Shown: positions 1-17,798, counted from the first letter of the stretch. The stretch is DNA of 64,000 nucleotides from Crambe crambe (GCA_963924555.1 OZ004590.1:5882001-5946000), one strand, 5' to 3'. Numbers and translations are program-made. Notes: generated by a model not told the origin, from the letters alone.

Positions 1-44
1 ACACTGCTGTGTTCTGCAGACCAGGTACTTGTTAAGTTACTCAC

Positions 45-80
45 CTCAATCAAATAGAGAAAAATCAGAGAGATTAGCAT
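45..80 (-). CDS. Signal-peptide exon 1 of a class A Delta-like gene running off the left edge
   Basis: ATG at 80 opens 12 codons (MLISLIFLYLIE) ending at a GTGAGT donor just below 45. The exon is nearly identical to exon 1 of the class A gene at 8431-8466, so it should be the first exon of another class A gene whose remaining exons lie left of the window. Only the hydrophobic leader is present. Its identity rests on paralogy. Confidence 0.6.
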
Positions 81-1556
81 TCTGCTTTTACTTCAGTTCA
101 TTTCCATGCGCAAACCACACCCCCCAAAATAATGAGTCGATCGACTTCCCACGAATCCGGATACATGTAGCTATTCCCATTGTATATATGAAATGGCTGA
201 GAATGGTAGGATAGCTGCATGTATAACAATTGCTTTAAAAAGAGAGGAAAAGAGACATCATCTCAAGCAATGGCTAGCTCACAGAAAAGAGCTGTGTGCA
301 TAGCTATAAAATTAATCAAAGAGCTAGAAATAGTAGTTATTGCAATGTGAATTCTTCTACGATTTAAGAACTTTTGACAATGTAGGATCGAAAATAGTTC
401 ACCAGGACACACGTTAAGAAAATCAGTCATAATGAAGGTGTCTATATACTAGCTATACCTTCATTTACAAAGTATAACTATATTCCTAGCTGACAGCTGC
501 TAGTGAATTTGAATCTGCATAATTTTTATACGTAACATGTACAATAATAATATATACACATGTACAAGAGGGGAAATCAGAACTGGATCCAGGGGTGGAA
601 TTGAGCCCCCTCCTTTTGTTCCCAAGCGCTTAAGCTATAAAATGGCAATCTGACCCCATGCCTACTTGCTTAGCCATGTCTATTTTTCTTAGACAACATG
701 AAGTAGCTAGTATAATTAGAGAGAACATGCACATGGGCTAACTTAAGAAGTATAATTTGTTTACTATATGATCTAAGGCTACAGTCAAAAGAAAGAAACA
801 GTATGTATAATCCATTTTGGGTTTCACTTTCAAGGCCCTGAAAAATATATTTTCTACAAAGTTTGTTGTATACCCCCCCAGGGTCACATAAATCCCTTTG
901 ATCTTTGTGGATACATGTTGCCAAAAAATAGAGCCTTCTGTGTCCTGAAAGTATCCTGAAAGTATTCACCAGATACTTTTCAACATCCACTGGATACAGG
1001 ATACAAAGTATCCATGTACAAATTTTAAAGTATCCTAGTAGATGGTTGGTTTAATTAGAGGGTACAAGCATATATAATATTTTTGCTAGTGATGGTTTAA
1101 AGCAGCAGTGTGATGCATATAGTGCAGTGAGTGAGGTGCACATAAAATTTTGAGAAGAAACCCAATGCAGCTAGCTATGTGGTGCCTGGGAAAGAGGCAG
1201 GAGTATAGCCTCAGACTGAATCCAGGATTTATAGATAGGTGGAGTTGCAGGACCAGCCTAAGCAGTCGGAGTCTCTTGATTCATGGTACACAATGCATAG
1301 TCTCGTATATATAGGCTGATCCTTTACTGAATTACTGGGTTGGCTTGAAAGACTACATATAGGAAAGTGGAGCTTGCATACACAGCCCAGCCAATTGTAG
1401 TAGCTAGCAACAAGGAGTATATAGCTCAAAAACAACAATAAACAAACAAAACAAACAAACAAATAAACACAACTTACAGATAATCATTAATATGCTAGGA
1501 TGCTGCTATAATAATTATAGTTTTTCAGTTTCATGAGGTACAGTATTTGAATGTGA
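81..1556. other. Intergenic spacer, duplicated
   Basis: I see no supportable gene. The first ~400 bases (upstream of the exon at 45-80) match 8467-8860, and 1150-1556 (downstream of the class A tail exon) matches 8880-9275, 3170-3541, 10870-11263 and 20755-21078. This is conserved 5' and 3' flank of class A loci. 1440-1470 is a short AAAC-rich simple repeat. Confidence 0.5.
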
Positions 1557-2213
1557 TCAAATATAATCATATTCATCTTCTAGTGATGTGGTTTGAGGAT
1601 TGTTCCTCTCTGAATCCTCACCACCGCTGCTTACTCCATACACCACATTAGGTTTCACCAAGATGTCCTCTGACCCCTGCTGCTGACGATCAGCATGTAT
1701 TTCATACACCTGGTTCTGCTTCAACTCTATACTCTCCTCTAATTTCTGCACTGCCTCCAGAGACACTCCATACTCCGTCATTTTTATGGTACCTTCAGCT
1801 GGATCTAAAATAAGCAATGTCACAGTCAACAGTGCAGGCAGGAAAGTCTGGCATAGTGGATCCTCAAGGGTCAGCTATGCCAGCAGCCATGCATGTAGCT
1901 GTAGCTACTGTACACATACAGCCAGCATAGCCTTGTACCCATGCAGACCTTTTCTTTTGAAAATGGGTATGAGTCAGCAGTGCATGCAGGCAGGAGCCTG
2001 TAGCATGTACAGAGGCTGTCTAACTAAATGTGTATATAGTTAGCTACTAACTATATGTAATAGCAAACAGCTGCTATAAATCATGCATGATTCCTGTATA
2101 TGTTTATTGCCACTAAATGTGGCCGATATTGCAGTGCTTACAAAAAGTCCTTGGGCCTCACCCTTTTGCTATTGAGGGCTTATCATAAATATTTTATTTC
2201 TGACATCTTGTAG

Positions 2214-2515
2214 CTTAATGGTAGTCATGGAGATATGAATTTGACTGAGCTCACTTCCTGTCCAGATGATGCACAAGATTGCAGTGTAAGGAATGAGCAA
2301 TACCATATCTCTCTATGTGTATAATATAGGTTGGTAACTTCACATTCTCTGCTCTGTTCCATTCCTACATCAACCCCCACCGCCTGTGTGGGGAGTGTAT
2401 AGAGAGGGTGGACCAGTGTGCTGTGATCAAGATACTAGGCTTGAAATTTGTTCCAGGAATTGTAACTTGAGGTTGCTTTACTTTCTCCAACCTTATGGAT
2501 CCAATGCAACCAATG
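2214..2515 (+). pseudogene. Inverted fragment of class A exons 2 and 3
   Basis: Read on plus, 2214-2285 is the 24-codon Cys exon (with TSCPDDAQDCS), followed by a 44-bp GTAAGG...ATATAG intron. The MNNL-like exon begins at 2330 (VGNFTFSALFHSYINPHRLC). A 2-bp insertion near 2397 (TGTATAGAGAG against TGTAGAGAG in the sister copy) shifts the frame before the CCD motif. Homology to functional copies stops near 2515. It is a relic. Confidence 0.75.
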
Positions 2516-2730
2516 TAGCTATAGATATTGTACATTCCAGTGAGAATTTTATCCATAGTGACTGTTATAGAGTGATGTTTAGTACAAAACTAATGCCACG
2601 AACATTTTTGGAGTATGAATTTATGAAAAGTTCTAAGATCCACAACATAGTAGAATGTCTTCTAGCTACATCTTATTATTTAAAATGCGTAATTTTTTCA
2701 TGTTAGGAATATTGATAGGAGATCTCTTGA

Positions 2731-2838
2731 TAAAATGGGGTCCATTAATAAAATAGGGGTCCATTAATAAAATAGGGGTCCATTAATAAAATAGGGGTCC
2801 ATTAATAAAATAGGGGTCCATTAATAAAATAGGGGTCC
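2731..2838. repeat. 19-bp tandem repeat (about 5.7 copies)
   Basis: Unit TAAAATAGGGGTCCATTAA repeats head to tail; the first copy has one variant base. The paralogous position 10482-10552 has only about 3.7 copies, so the array changed length after the duplication. Confidence 0.9.
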
Positions 2839-3541
2839 CTTTAACAAGGACCATAGCTATAACTAGCTAGTCTCTTTCAGTTTCACAGGACCTCATGGAC
2901 TGATGGCCTTGCAGCCATATTATTATTATCTACACTGAGTGAGAGACCCCAGAAAAGGTACCTATAGGCCTACATTGTTGCCTTCTGCAAGTTACTCACC
3001 TCAATCAAATAGAGAAAAATCAAAGAGATGACGATTTTGCACATAATCAGTGCAGACCACACACTATTATGAAAGAACTTCCTTTAGATCTCAGTGTACT
3101 TTCACTTTTGGTGTTGACAGAACAGGTTAAGTAATCATGTTCACACATCTAAAGTGAGTCAGGTGTACATGAATTTTGAGAAGAAATCCAATGTATATTA
3201 TGGTGCCTGGGAAAGAGGCAAGAGTATAGCCTCAGACTAAATCCTAGATAGGTGGAGTTGCAGGACCAGCCTAAGCAGTCAGAGTCTCTTAATTTGTGGT
3301 ACACAATAGAAAAAGTGATCATCTCGCAGGCTGATCTATTGGCTTGCAAGACTACATTATAGGAAAGTGGAACTTGTATACACAGCCCAGCCAATAGCAA
3401 CAAGTATAGCTCAAAAACAATAATAACAAACAAACAAAACAAATAATCATTAATATGCTAGGATCTATCATCCAGGTATGCCACTATAATAATTATAACT
3501 TTTCAGTTTCACGAGCTACAGCCTACAGTATTTTAATATGA

Positions 3542-8466
<4,925 letters not shown>

Positions 8467-9960
8467 TCTGCTTTTACTTCAGTTCATTTCCATGCGCTAA
8501 CCACGCCCCCAAAATAATGAGTCGCTTGACCTTACACAAATATCCGGATACATGTAGCTATTTCCATTTGCAAGTTATATGAAATGGCTGAGAATGGTAG
8601 GATAGCTGCATGTATAATTGGTATTGCTATTGGTTTAAAAAAAGAGAGAGGAAAAGAGACATCATCTCAAGCAATGGCTAGCTCACAGAAAAGAGCTAGG
8701 TGCATATAAAATTAATCAAAGAGCTAGAAATAGCAATGTTCTACAATTTAAAAACTTTTGACAATGTAGGATCGAAAATAGTTCACCAGGACACACGGTT
8801 AACACATAATGAAGGTGTCTACTTATATAGCTATACCTTCATTTACAAAGTATAACTGTGAGGTGTACATAAAATTTGAGAAGAAACCCAATGTATGTGG
8901 TGCCTGGGAAAGAAGCAGGAGTATAGCCTCATACTGAATCCAGAATTTTTAGACAGGTGGAGTTGCAGGACCAGCCTATTAAGCAGTTGGAATCTCTTGA
9001 TTCATGGTACACAACGGAAAGTGATAGTCTCGCAGGCTGATCCTTTACTGAATTATTGGCTTGCATGACTACATATAGGAAAGTGGAGCTTGCATACACA
9101 GCCCAGCCAATTGTAGTAGCTAGCAACAAGGAGTATATAGCTCAAAAACAACAATAATGAAACAAACAAACAAACAAACAAATAAACACAACTTACAGAT
9201 AATCATTAATATGCTAGGATGCTGCTATAATAATTATAGTTTTTCAGTTTCATGAGGTACAGTATTTGAATGTGATCAAATATAATCATATTCGTCTTCT
9301 AGTGATGTGGTTTGAGGATTATTTCTCTCTGAATCCTCACCACCACTGCTTACTCCATACACCACATTAGGTTGCACCAAGATGTCCTCTGACCCCTGTT
9401 GCTGATGATCAGCATGTATTTCATACACCTGGTTCTGCTTCAACTCTATACTCTCCTCTGACTTTTGCACTGCCTCCAGAGACACTCCATACACTTCCAT
9501 TCTCCGTCATTTTTATGGTACCTTCAGCTCGATCCAAAACAAGCAATGTCACAGTCAACAGTGCAGGCAGGAAAGTCTGGCATAGTGGATCCTCAAGGGT
9601 CAGCTATGCCAGCAGCCATGCATGTACAGTAGCTGTAGCTACTGTACACATACAGCCATGCAGCATAGCCTCGTACCCATGCAGACCTTTTCTTTTGAAA
9701 ATGGGTATGAGGCTATAGAGTCAGCAGTGCATGCAGGCAGGAGCCTGTAGCATGTACAGAAGCTGTCTAACTAAATGTGTATATAGTTAGCTACTAGCTA
9801 TATGTAATAGCAAACAGCTGCTATAAATCATGCATGATTCCTGTATATGTTTATTGCCACTAAATGTGGCCGATATTGCAGTGCTTACAAAAAGTTCTTG
9901 GGCCTCACCCTTTTGTTATTGAGGGCTTATCATAAATATTTTATTTCTGACATCTTGTAG

Positions 9961-10275
9961 CTTAATGGTAGTCATGGAGATGTGAATTTGACTGAGCTCA
10001 CTTCCTGTCCAGATGATGCACAAGATTGCAGTGTAAGGAATGAGCAATACCATATCTCTCTATGTGTATAATATAGGTTGGTAACTTCACATTCTCTGCT
10101 CTGTTCCATTCCTACATCAACCCCCACCGCCTGTGTGGGGAGTGTAGAGAGGGTGGACCAGTGTGCTGTGATCAAGATACTAGGCTTGAAATTTGTTCCA
10201 GGAATTGTAACTTGAGGTTGCTTTACTTTCTCCAACCTTATGGATCCAATGCAACCAATGTAGCTATAGATATTG
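9961..10275 (+). pseudogene. Inverted fragment of class A exons 2 and 3 (sister copy)
   Basis: 9961-10032 encodes the 24-residue Cys exon. After a 44-bp intron, 10077 opens the MNNL-like exon in frame through CCDQDTRLEIC and LRLLYFLQPYGSNATN. It then diverges into unrelated sequence (ends at a stop near 10376). Unlike the copy at 2214 it lacks the 2-bp frameshift, so that lesion arose after duplication. Confidence 0.75.
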
Positions 10276-10481
10276 TACGTTCCAGTGAGAATTTTATCCA
10301 TAGTGACTGTTATAGAGTGATGTTTAGTACAAAACTAATGCCACGAACATTTTTGGAGTATGAATTAATTTTATGAAAAAGTTCTAAGATCCACAACATA
10401 GTAGAATGTCTTCTAGCTACATCTTATTATTTAAAATGCGTAATCTTTTCATGTTAGGAATATTGATAGGAGATCCCTTGA

Positions 10482-10552
10482 TAAAATGGGGTCCATTAAT
10501 AAAATAGGGGTCCATTAATAAAATAGGGGTCCATTAATAAAATAGGGGTCCC
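10482..10552. repeat. 19-bp tandem repeat (about 3.7 copies)
   Basis: Same TAAAATAGGGGTCCATTAA unit as at 2731-2838 and in the paralogous position, but shorter. Confidence 0.9.
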
Positions 10553-11263
10553 TTTAACAAGGACCATAGCTATAGCTAGCTAGTCTCTTTCAGTTTCACA
10601 GGACCTCATGGACTGATGGCCTTGCAGCCATATTATTATTATTTACACTGAGTGAGAGGCCCCAGAAAAGGTACCTATAGGCCTACATTGTTGCCTTCTG
10701 CAAGTTACTCATCTCAATCAAATAGAGAAAAATCAAAGAGATGACGATTTTGCACATAATCAGTGCAGACCACACACTATTATGAAAGAACTTCCTTTAG
10801 ATCTCAGTGTACTTTCACTTTTGGTGTTGACAGAACAGGTTAAGTAATCATGTTCACACATCTAAAGTGAGTCAGGTGTACATGAATTTTGAGAAGAAAT
10901 CCAATGTATATTATGGTGCCTGGGAAAGAGGCAGGAGTATAGCCTCAGACTGAATCCAGGAATTTTAGATAGGTGGAGTTGCAGGACCAGCCTAAGCAGT
11001 CGGAGTCTCTTAATTTGTGGTACACAATAGAAAGTGATCATCTTGCAGGCTGATCTATTGGCTTGCAAGACTACATTATAGGAAAGTGGAACTTGTATAC
11101 ACAGCCCAGCCAATGGCAACAAGGAGTATAGCTCAAAAACAACAATAACAAACAAACAAAACAAATAATCATTAATATGCTAGGATCTATCATCCAGGTA
11201 TGCCACTATAATAATTATAATTTTTCAGTTTCACGAGCTACAGCCTACAGTATTTTAATATGA

Positions 11264-14200
11264 TCAAATATAATCATATTCGTCTTCTAGTGATGTGGTT
11301 TGAGGATTGTTCCTCTCTGAATTATCACCACCACTGCTTACTCCATACACCACATTAGGTTGCACCAAGATGTCCTCTGACCCCTGCTGCTGATGACCAG
11401 CATGTATTCCATACACCTGGTTCTGCTTCAACTCTATACTCTCCTCTGACTTTTGCACTGCATCCAGAGACACTCCATACACTTCATTCTCCGTCATTTT
11501 TATGGTACCTTCAGCTGGATCTAAAATAAGCAACGTCACAGTCAACAGTGCAGGCAGGAAAGTCTGGCATAGTGGATCCTCAAGGGTCAGCTATGCCAGC
11601 AGCCATGCATGTAGCTGTAGCTACTGTACACATACAACCATGCAGCATAGCCTCGTACCCATGCAGACCTTTTCTTTTGAAAATGGGTATGAGTCAGCAG
11701 TGCATGCAGGCAGGAGTGTGTAGCATGTATAGAGGCTGTCTAACTAAATGTGTATATAGTTAGCTACTAACTATATGTAATAGCAAACAGCTGCTAGCTT
11801 GCTATAAATCACACATGATTCCTGTATATCATATGTATGTATAGTCACATGCATTATGCATACTATTGGGATTCCTGTATATAAGTATGTAGTCACATGT
11901 ATTGTGTACTATTGGGAGTTTGTCTCACCTGACTTCTTCCTCTTGTTACAGTAGAATATTACAAGGATTAATAAACTGGTTAAGAGTATCAATGCCAGGA
12001 GAGCACCTATCACTCCACCCACCACAGCACCTAAAGGGACTGAATGGACGAGATAGATTCATGATCAATCAGATTTATAGCTAACAAGTTTGTTACTTAC
12101 ACATTTGTTGTGGAAGACAATTCTCTGATGGATTTCCTCCCATGAGACAGTCAACACAATTAGTAACTGGATCCCTCCCAGGAAGACACTCTGTACAGTT
12201 GCTGGCTGGGTCCCACCCAGGGAGACACCTGGTACAATCAGTGTCTATATCTCTCCCAGGAAAGCATTCAACACAGTTACTAGTTAAAGTTCTCCAAGGA
12301 AGACACTCCATACAGTCAGCATTCATGTCTCTCCCAGGAAGACATTCTGCACAGTTTCTGGTTGGGTCTCTCGTAAGATCAAGACACTCCATACAGTTAG
12401 TGCTCAAATTTCTCCCTGGAAGACAGTCAGTACAGTTGCTGGTTGGGTCCCTCCCAGGAAGACAGTCAGTACAGTTGCTGGTTGGGTCCCTCCCAGTGAG
12501 ACATTGTGCACAGTTACTACTGAGGTCATATCCAGGGAGACAACCTGTGCAGTTGGTGGCTGGGTCGCGATTTTTATCACAAACCATATTTCCTTCACTG
12601 TCACATGTGAACTGTCCTTTGACTCCTGAACAGAATCTGTCACACTGAGGGCCATAGTAGTTCAGCTCTGAACATTGGAGTCTGAAGCTCAAATCAAACT
12701 GTGAGACGTTATGTATCCCATAGTATGTGGTTCTCTCAGTGAAGTTGGACGAAACATTAAGTTGGAGGTCTATCAAGAACCTGTCCAACACTCTATGTTC
12801 TCTATTCGCTAATCTGTAGAGATCATATGTAATGATGTAAAACTGGATGCGTCCCTAAAATAATAATTACGATGATTATGAGCAATGATATTAACTTTAC
12901 AATTCTTACTGTCCATATCCTCAACATTGCAGTGAATGGATTAGATCTGTCAAGAAGAAATACATTGGGACCTTCATTGAAAGTAAACCTTTCACCTGAT
13001 TCGTCATTGAAGGTAGGAAATAGGGGAGGATCCATTGGTACAAGTGTTACATTGGTTGCATTGGACCCATAAGGTTGGAGGAAGTAGAGCAACCTCAAGT
13101 TACAACCATTGGGACAGATTTCAAGCCTAGTATCTTCATCACAGCACACTGGTCCATCCTCCCTACACTCCCCACACAGGCGGAAGGGGTTGATGTGGGA
13201 GTGGAACAGAGCAGAGAATGTGAAGTTACCAACCTACATTCATCGTTACAATCTATGCACATAATAGAGCTATAGACTCATCCCTTACCCTGCAATCTCT
13301 TGCATCATCTGGACAGGAAGTGAGCTCAGTGAGATTCACATCTCCATTACTACAATGAAGCTACAAGATGTCAAAAAAGCAACAGATATCTTAGTAGAGA
13401 GAGTAGAAGAATTCACAAGACTCTGTGGAATCCATGTGATTCATATTATCATCTTAATCATTGAGGTACATGTAGCTATGAACTTATTGTATATAAGTAC
13501 CCACTGAAATTAATACCCCCCCCCCGCATGCATGCACAGCAAGGGGTACAGTGACTGTTTATGGTGTCCATATAATGTGACCCCAAAAAATTTCCGAACC
13601 AGCAAATTACACATTGCAATCAAACTCTCTTACTCCATTTACATACATTACCTCAGAAGTCAACCAACTAGCTACAAATAAAACCTCTTTGCTGCCACAT
13701 AAATCCAGCAAAACCAGCTCAATTCTTATTAAACATAATTCGCACCATATCTACTACAAAATATGGTGTGCAAAATTCGTACGGGGTATGAAATGTCTGG
13801 TTTAATTTTTATTCCTCATGCAGCATTGTTTTGGTCTAGCTGCTCAGAGTAAGTGTCATTGGAGAGAACGTAGACCGATGATGGTATCTTAGCTATTTGT
13901 GCAAGGAAATATTAAATACTCAAAGGGTTCATGTGACTAAGGTAGAGAAAAGAGTCCCATGTATCTCAAGATGCACTGACTGAGACTTATGAGGATAGAA
14001 AACCTACAATATCTAGTCCCTCAGATGAATAATGTAGCGTTTGAAAATCCTAATAGCTACTTGGCAAGTATTAACTCCCTTACCACATTGTGTTCTACCA
14101 AGAGCATACATATTACCATTTGTATCATTTTTACCCCATGTGCGCATGTGCAGCAAGGGGTAAAGTAATTGGTCGTGGTGTCGATATAAATATATATAGG

Positions 14201-14581
14201 TATAGCTACTATGCCAAAAATTTTGAAAAACCACCTAAACTGCGTAAATCTGGATTAAAAGTGCTCGCTTTATTATTAAGGACTCATGTGCTATTGATGA
14301 CCCTTTCCATTTCCTTATACATAGTTGCCCAAATGGGACAAGTGCACATGATTTATAATGGTGATTATATTAGGGGAAAAGACAGCATTGCTCTTCATAG
14401 GGATAGTGATCTTGGGTCCCATAGGGGGTCCCTTAATACAACAAGGGATTCCCATTTTCCAGGCATAGCTATAGCTCCCTAGGGCATATATTTATACTGA
14501 AGGCCCACATAGCTATCTACTTGCTAAGTTACTCACCTCAATCAAACAGAGAAAAACTAAAGAGATGAGCCAAGGAGACAT
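11264..14581 (-). CDS. Class A Delta-like membrane protein, intact copy
   Basis: Exons (minus): 14581-14537, 13360-13289, 13233-12910, 12854-12101, 12030-11929, 11520-11264; intron phases 0,0,0,1,1; 517 residues, uninterrupted. Leader MSPWLISLVFLCLIE; Cys exon LHCSNGDVNLTELTSCPDD; MNNL-like domain with CCDEDTRLEIC; DSL domain (LQCSELNYYGPQCDRFC, CDSEGNMVC); eleven 13-residue repeats, for example NCTDCLPGRDPTS twice in tandem; TM; YCNKRKKS; tail with three VYG(V/I) motifs and EDEYDYI. The 5271-type donor and acceptor sites all match the paralogues. It has one repeat unit more than the gene at 3542. Best-preserved class A member. Confidence 0.85.
13500..14520. repeat. Interspersed repeat inside intron 1, duplicated at 23440-24450
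   Basis: The first intron of this class A gene and of its sister at 21079-24509 share about 1 kb of repeat material: a C-homopolymer followed by GCATGCATGCACAGCAAGGG, and later CAGCAAGGGGTAAAGTAATT and TATGCCAAAAATTTT. Related pieces recur at 33930-34000 and 34840-35070 inside another element, so this is a dispersed family rather than gene-specific sequence. No coding capacity seen. Confidence 0.55.
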
Positions 14582-15338
14582 TTTCACATAATCACGTGCA
14601 GACCTATTATGAAATGACTTCCTTTCAGTATATTTTCACTTTTGGTGTTGACAGAACAGGTATGATTAAGTCATCATGTCATCATAATAAGTAGAGCTTT
14701 ACCATAATCAATATATCAGCCCTGGAAAACCAGAGGTAGATATTTTTTGTTTCTATCAGCCAAATGCTGGTTTATGTTTACACTAGGTGTGCTGTTTATC
14801 CAGTCTTATTCGGAGCCTTGCTTGAATTGAAAACATGATGAGAGCATGATGAACACATGATTGTAGAGTCATTACTAGGGTCCTTCCCTCCCCACTTCTA
14901 AAATCATAGAGTGAAACCTGCTCACTGCAACCATCCAATGGGCCAGGAACAAATATGGAGATAGTCTCTTTGGGAAAGTCTGCTATAGGACACCTCATTA
15001 CAGGGTGGCCTGATCAGACAAGTTTTTCAAAATTAACACTTCATACTCCTGCAATTTGAGGGCTGTCCTGAGAATATAGAGCACTGGTCTCAGCAAACTT
15101 TACCACTACAGACTATTACTATGTAATATGTGGTTGCCATTTATTAATAAGTGGCTTTTATCATTATTAGACTATATAGTGCCAAATCTTGAAGCATCAT
15201 ATAATAAATAACACGATTGGACAAGAGTAATTTTGCATGTATACAGACAAACGTGCACTTGAAATATAATTTTATGTGACATAGAACTTTAAGTGGCAAA
15301 TCAGCTGCTTTGATGTACAGAGCTGTAGCTAGTACACA
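14582..15338. other. Spacer between class A leader and class B tail, conserved in three places
   Basis: No gene found. The sequence is almost duplicated at 24510-25240 and partly recognisable at 62600-62830 (words such as TTTATCCAG and CATCCAATGGGCCAGGAA). It marks the junction between neighbouring loci and was copied with them. Confidence 0.5.
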
Positions 15339-17698
15339 TTATTGTCTCTCCCTCCTTCCTTGAGAGTCTCCCTCCCTCAGATACTCATAGTCTACTGGTT
15401 CTGGGTTTTCATTGACGACACTTTCATGAAGGGGAGGGGGAGGAGTTGACGACTCTGGCACTGCATAATATCCTCCATCTTCAAGAGGTCCACTGGAATA
15501 GAGAGGGTTATCGAAATCTCTTTCCTCACAGTTCTCTGATATTCCACCATTTTCATGTTGTGTCAAATTGTTTCCACCCTCCGTCATCACCTGCTGTTCG
15601 TTTCCACCCTCTGTTATCACCTGCTGTTCGTTTCCAATATCATATACAGGGTTATCCCCAGGACCAATAACATTCCTTCCAGATTCATTTCCTGTGTAAG
15701 ATTAATTAGCAGGAGAGTTAACTATCATGAGAGATACGACTCAAAATTGTACACATGTAGATTCCCAGAATAATCGAGTACTTTAATTCAAACAGGGTGC
15801 TTAAGTATATTCATGAGAATATAATTATTCATGAGAATATAATTATTCATGGGAATATAATTCAATTAGTGGCCTTTCTAGAGGTGGTCTCATTAAAGGG
15901 TGGTCTGATTAGACAGGGCTATAGTTATGTATTCATTTGGATATCTCAGAATGGCAACATCATTAGGGAAAGAACATGAGACTATAGTGGAGTGCAATCA
16001 GTGCATCCAGTTACTTGATGATTGAAGCCCTATGCATGTAATTGCCACTGAGCTAGTAGGTTACTTCATACATACACGTACACTTCATGGGAAAGGAAGC
16101 CATATTCATTATTATACAGTAGAGCCCTAGTATCCACATACAGGAAGCTACACCTGAAGTCAGTGTTGGATGTGATAGCTACTTTCAACACAACCAGAGT
16201 TTGGTTTACACATGCAGAGAAGCTGATTAAACAAACTGACGAAATGAGGTGTCTGATGACAGTTCTAATACTTAGTCATTGTGGTTGATACGTAACACAC
16301 TCTATGCATTATTGCCAGGTTGTGATTACTTATAGGTAGTATCGATTATGACTTACTGTTGAGAGAATTTGTCTTTTGCTTTCTGGTTTTGGTGATCACA
16401 AGTAAAAGAATTACTATGAGAAGGAAGACTAAAGCAACTCCGACTAGCCCTCCAACCACTCCACCAGCAATGCCTCCAGCATTCCCTCCAGCATTAGCAT
16501 TGATACCAGCTGAAAGATAATGGCATGAGAGCATGTGAGTATAATAGGGTATATCACATTGTGTTTCAACTACATAATTGTAAGTGGGATGAGGCTTATA
16601 GAGTTTTGATAATAGTTAAGCATATTTGCTAATATTCTCTATATATAACCTTCTTCTGATATGAGCAGAAGAAATAGCTACATTGACCATTTTTGCTGCA
16701 GTTGACCGACTCACAATTGCCAATGACTGTTTCACATGTCTGTCCAGTGTAGCCTTGGTTGCAGACACATGTGAACCCACTGGGTGAATTTTGACACTGG
16801 CCATTTCCAGAACAAGTCACACCATTGCAGTGGTCAATAGGGAATTGGCAGAATTCTCCAGTAAACCCTGTTAGACCACAATCAGCACAGTTCCGAAAGT
16901 CTTGACAACGATTTGTGCAGTCTGGACCATAATAACCAGCATCACATTTGACATTAAAGCTAGCCCTCATCCTTGCTATTCCAGCAAAACCTCTGTAAGT
17001 CATTTGGGGACTGGATGTACCCACTGTAATGTTAATGTCTATAGGAATTCCATCAATCAGTATAGTGTCGCTCACTAATCTACCATCTCTCACTATTCAA
17101 TCTAATGCCAACATAAAGAGCTGAATTCCCTGCAAATAATGATTATATGTTAGCTCTTGTAATAGTTATGCAGCTGCTAATACTTACTCTCCATGATTCA
17201 TTACTTGCTATTGTCACTGGATTTGCAGCAATGAAATCACTATTTTGTCCATTGCTAAAATCTAGTGTATTTGTGTTCAAACGAACAGACTGTGAAATTA
17301 TAGTTGCTTGCTGTGGTGAGCAAGAAGTTTGAGTAGCTCCAAGGGGTCTGATGCAGTAATCAATACCAGTATCACAGGTAGAACTATTGCTGCAGCGTTG
17401 ATTTTGTGGTCTAATAGAGTTTTCATCACAGCACCCACGATTACTGGTGGCAGGGCAATTCACACACCTCCCAGTCGGGTTGCGATAGGACTGAAAGGTC
17501 ACTTCAACCACATAACATCCAGATACATCATGTACCTGTGAAATTAAGCAAAGCCATGGGCAATGCAGCTAGCTTAACTAGCTACTTTATATCTTACTCC
17601 CTTTACTCTGTCCTTGCTATTGGCATGCTACCATGTTTAGAACTTACAAAAATATTTATGAGGAGAAGTAACAGCAAGGACTTAGAAGCATAAAACAT
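15339..17698 (-). pseudogene. Class B Delta-like gene with a nonsense codon
   Basis: Exons (minus): 17698-17648 (MFYASKSLLLLLL leader), 17535-17188 (MNNL-like; CVNCPATSNRGCCDEN), 17129 to about 16682 (DSL-like, one EGF, part of a second), 16509-16357 (TM), 15691-15339 (tail). In exon 3 the Gly codon of ALDGIVRDG is TGA (17097-17099), truncating before the DSL domain. The second EGF runs into what is intron sequence in longer paralogues, so the normal donor is gone; a GTAGCT at 16681 would give the phase-1 join. The tail has NPVYD, NPLYSS and DYEYL but an 11-bp deletion alters its last residues. Likely a recent pseudogene; an allele or assembly error is possible. Confidence 0.75.
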
Positions 17699-17798
17699 CT
17701 CTACGAACTAAGAGAACAATGATTAACCTGGTAAATTCCTGTGGTTTTATTTTCGATTAATTGATAATAAGGCTAGCTAGCGCGCGCTGGGTCATGCG

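Larger units (their letters stand above)
1557..3044 (-). pseudogene. Class A Delta-like pseudogene with internal inversion
   Basis: Two minus-strand ends of a class A gene survive. A signal-peptide exon (3044-3000, MCKIVISLIFLYLIE, intact GTGAG donor) and a cytoplasmic-tail exon (1804-1557, acceptor TTTTAG, ending DEYDYI-stop). The DSL/repeat and TM exons are missing, and the MNNL-like part lies inverted on the plus strand between them (2214-2515). The tail has lost the NEV residues before its first VYGV-type motif. The same arrangement recurs at 9276-10757, so the inversion predates the tandem duplication. Confidence 0.75.
9276..10757 (-). pseudogene. Class A Delta-like pseudogene, second copy with internal inversion
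   Basis: Paralogue of 1557-3044 at a +7.7-kb offset. The leader exon 10757-10713 survives but its donor GT has become AT. The tail exon (9276 to about 9531) has an acceptor changed from AG to GG and a one-base insertion near 9499 (TTCCATTC against TTCATTC) that shifts the frame. DSL, repeat and TM exons are absent; the MNNL part lies inverted at 9961-10275. Three independent lesions make it dead. Confidence 0.8.

Noticed and set aside
17147..17541. Plus-strand frames over MNNL exons (also 19559, 29527, 37805, 54688, 61811)
   Set aside because: Antisense shadows conserved only because the exons are duplicated.
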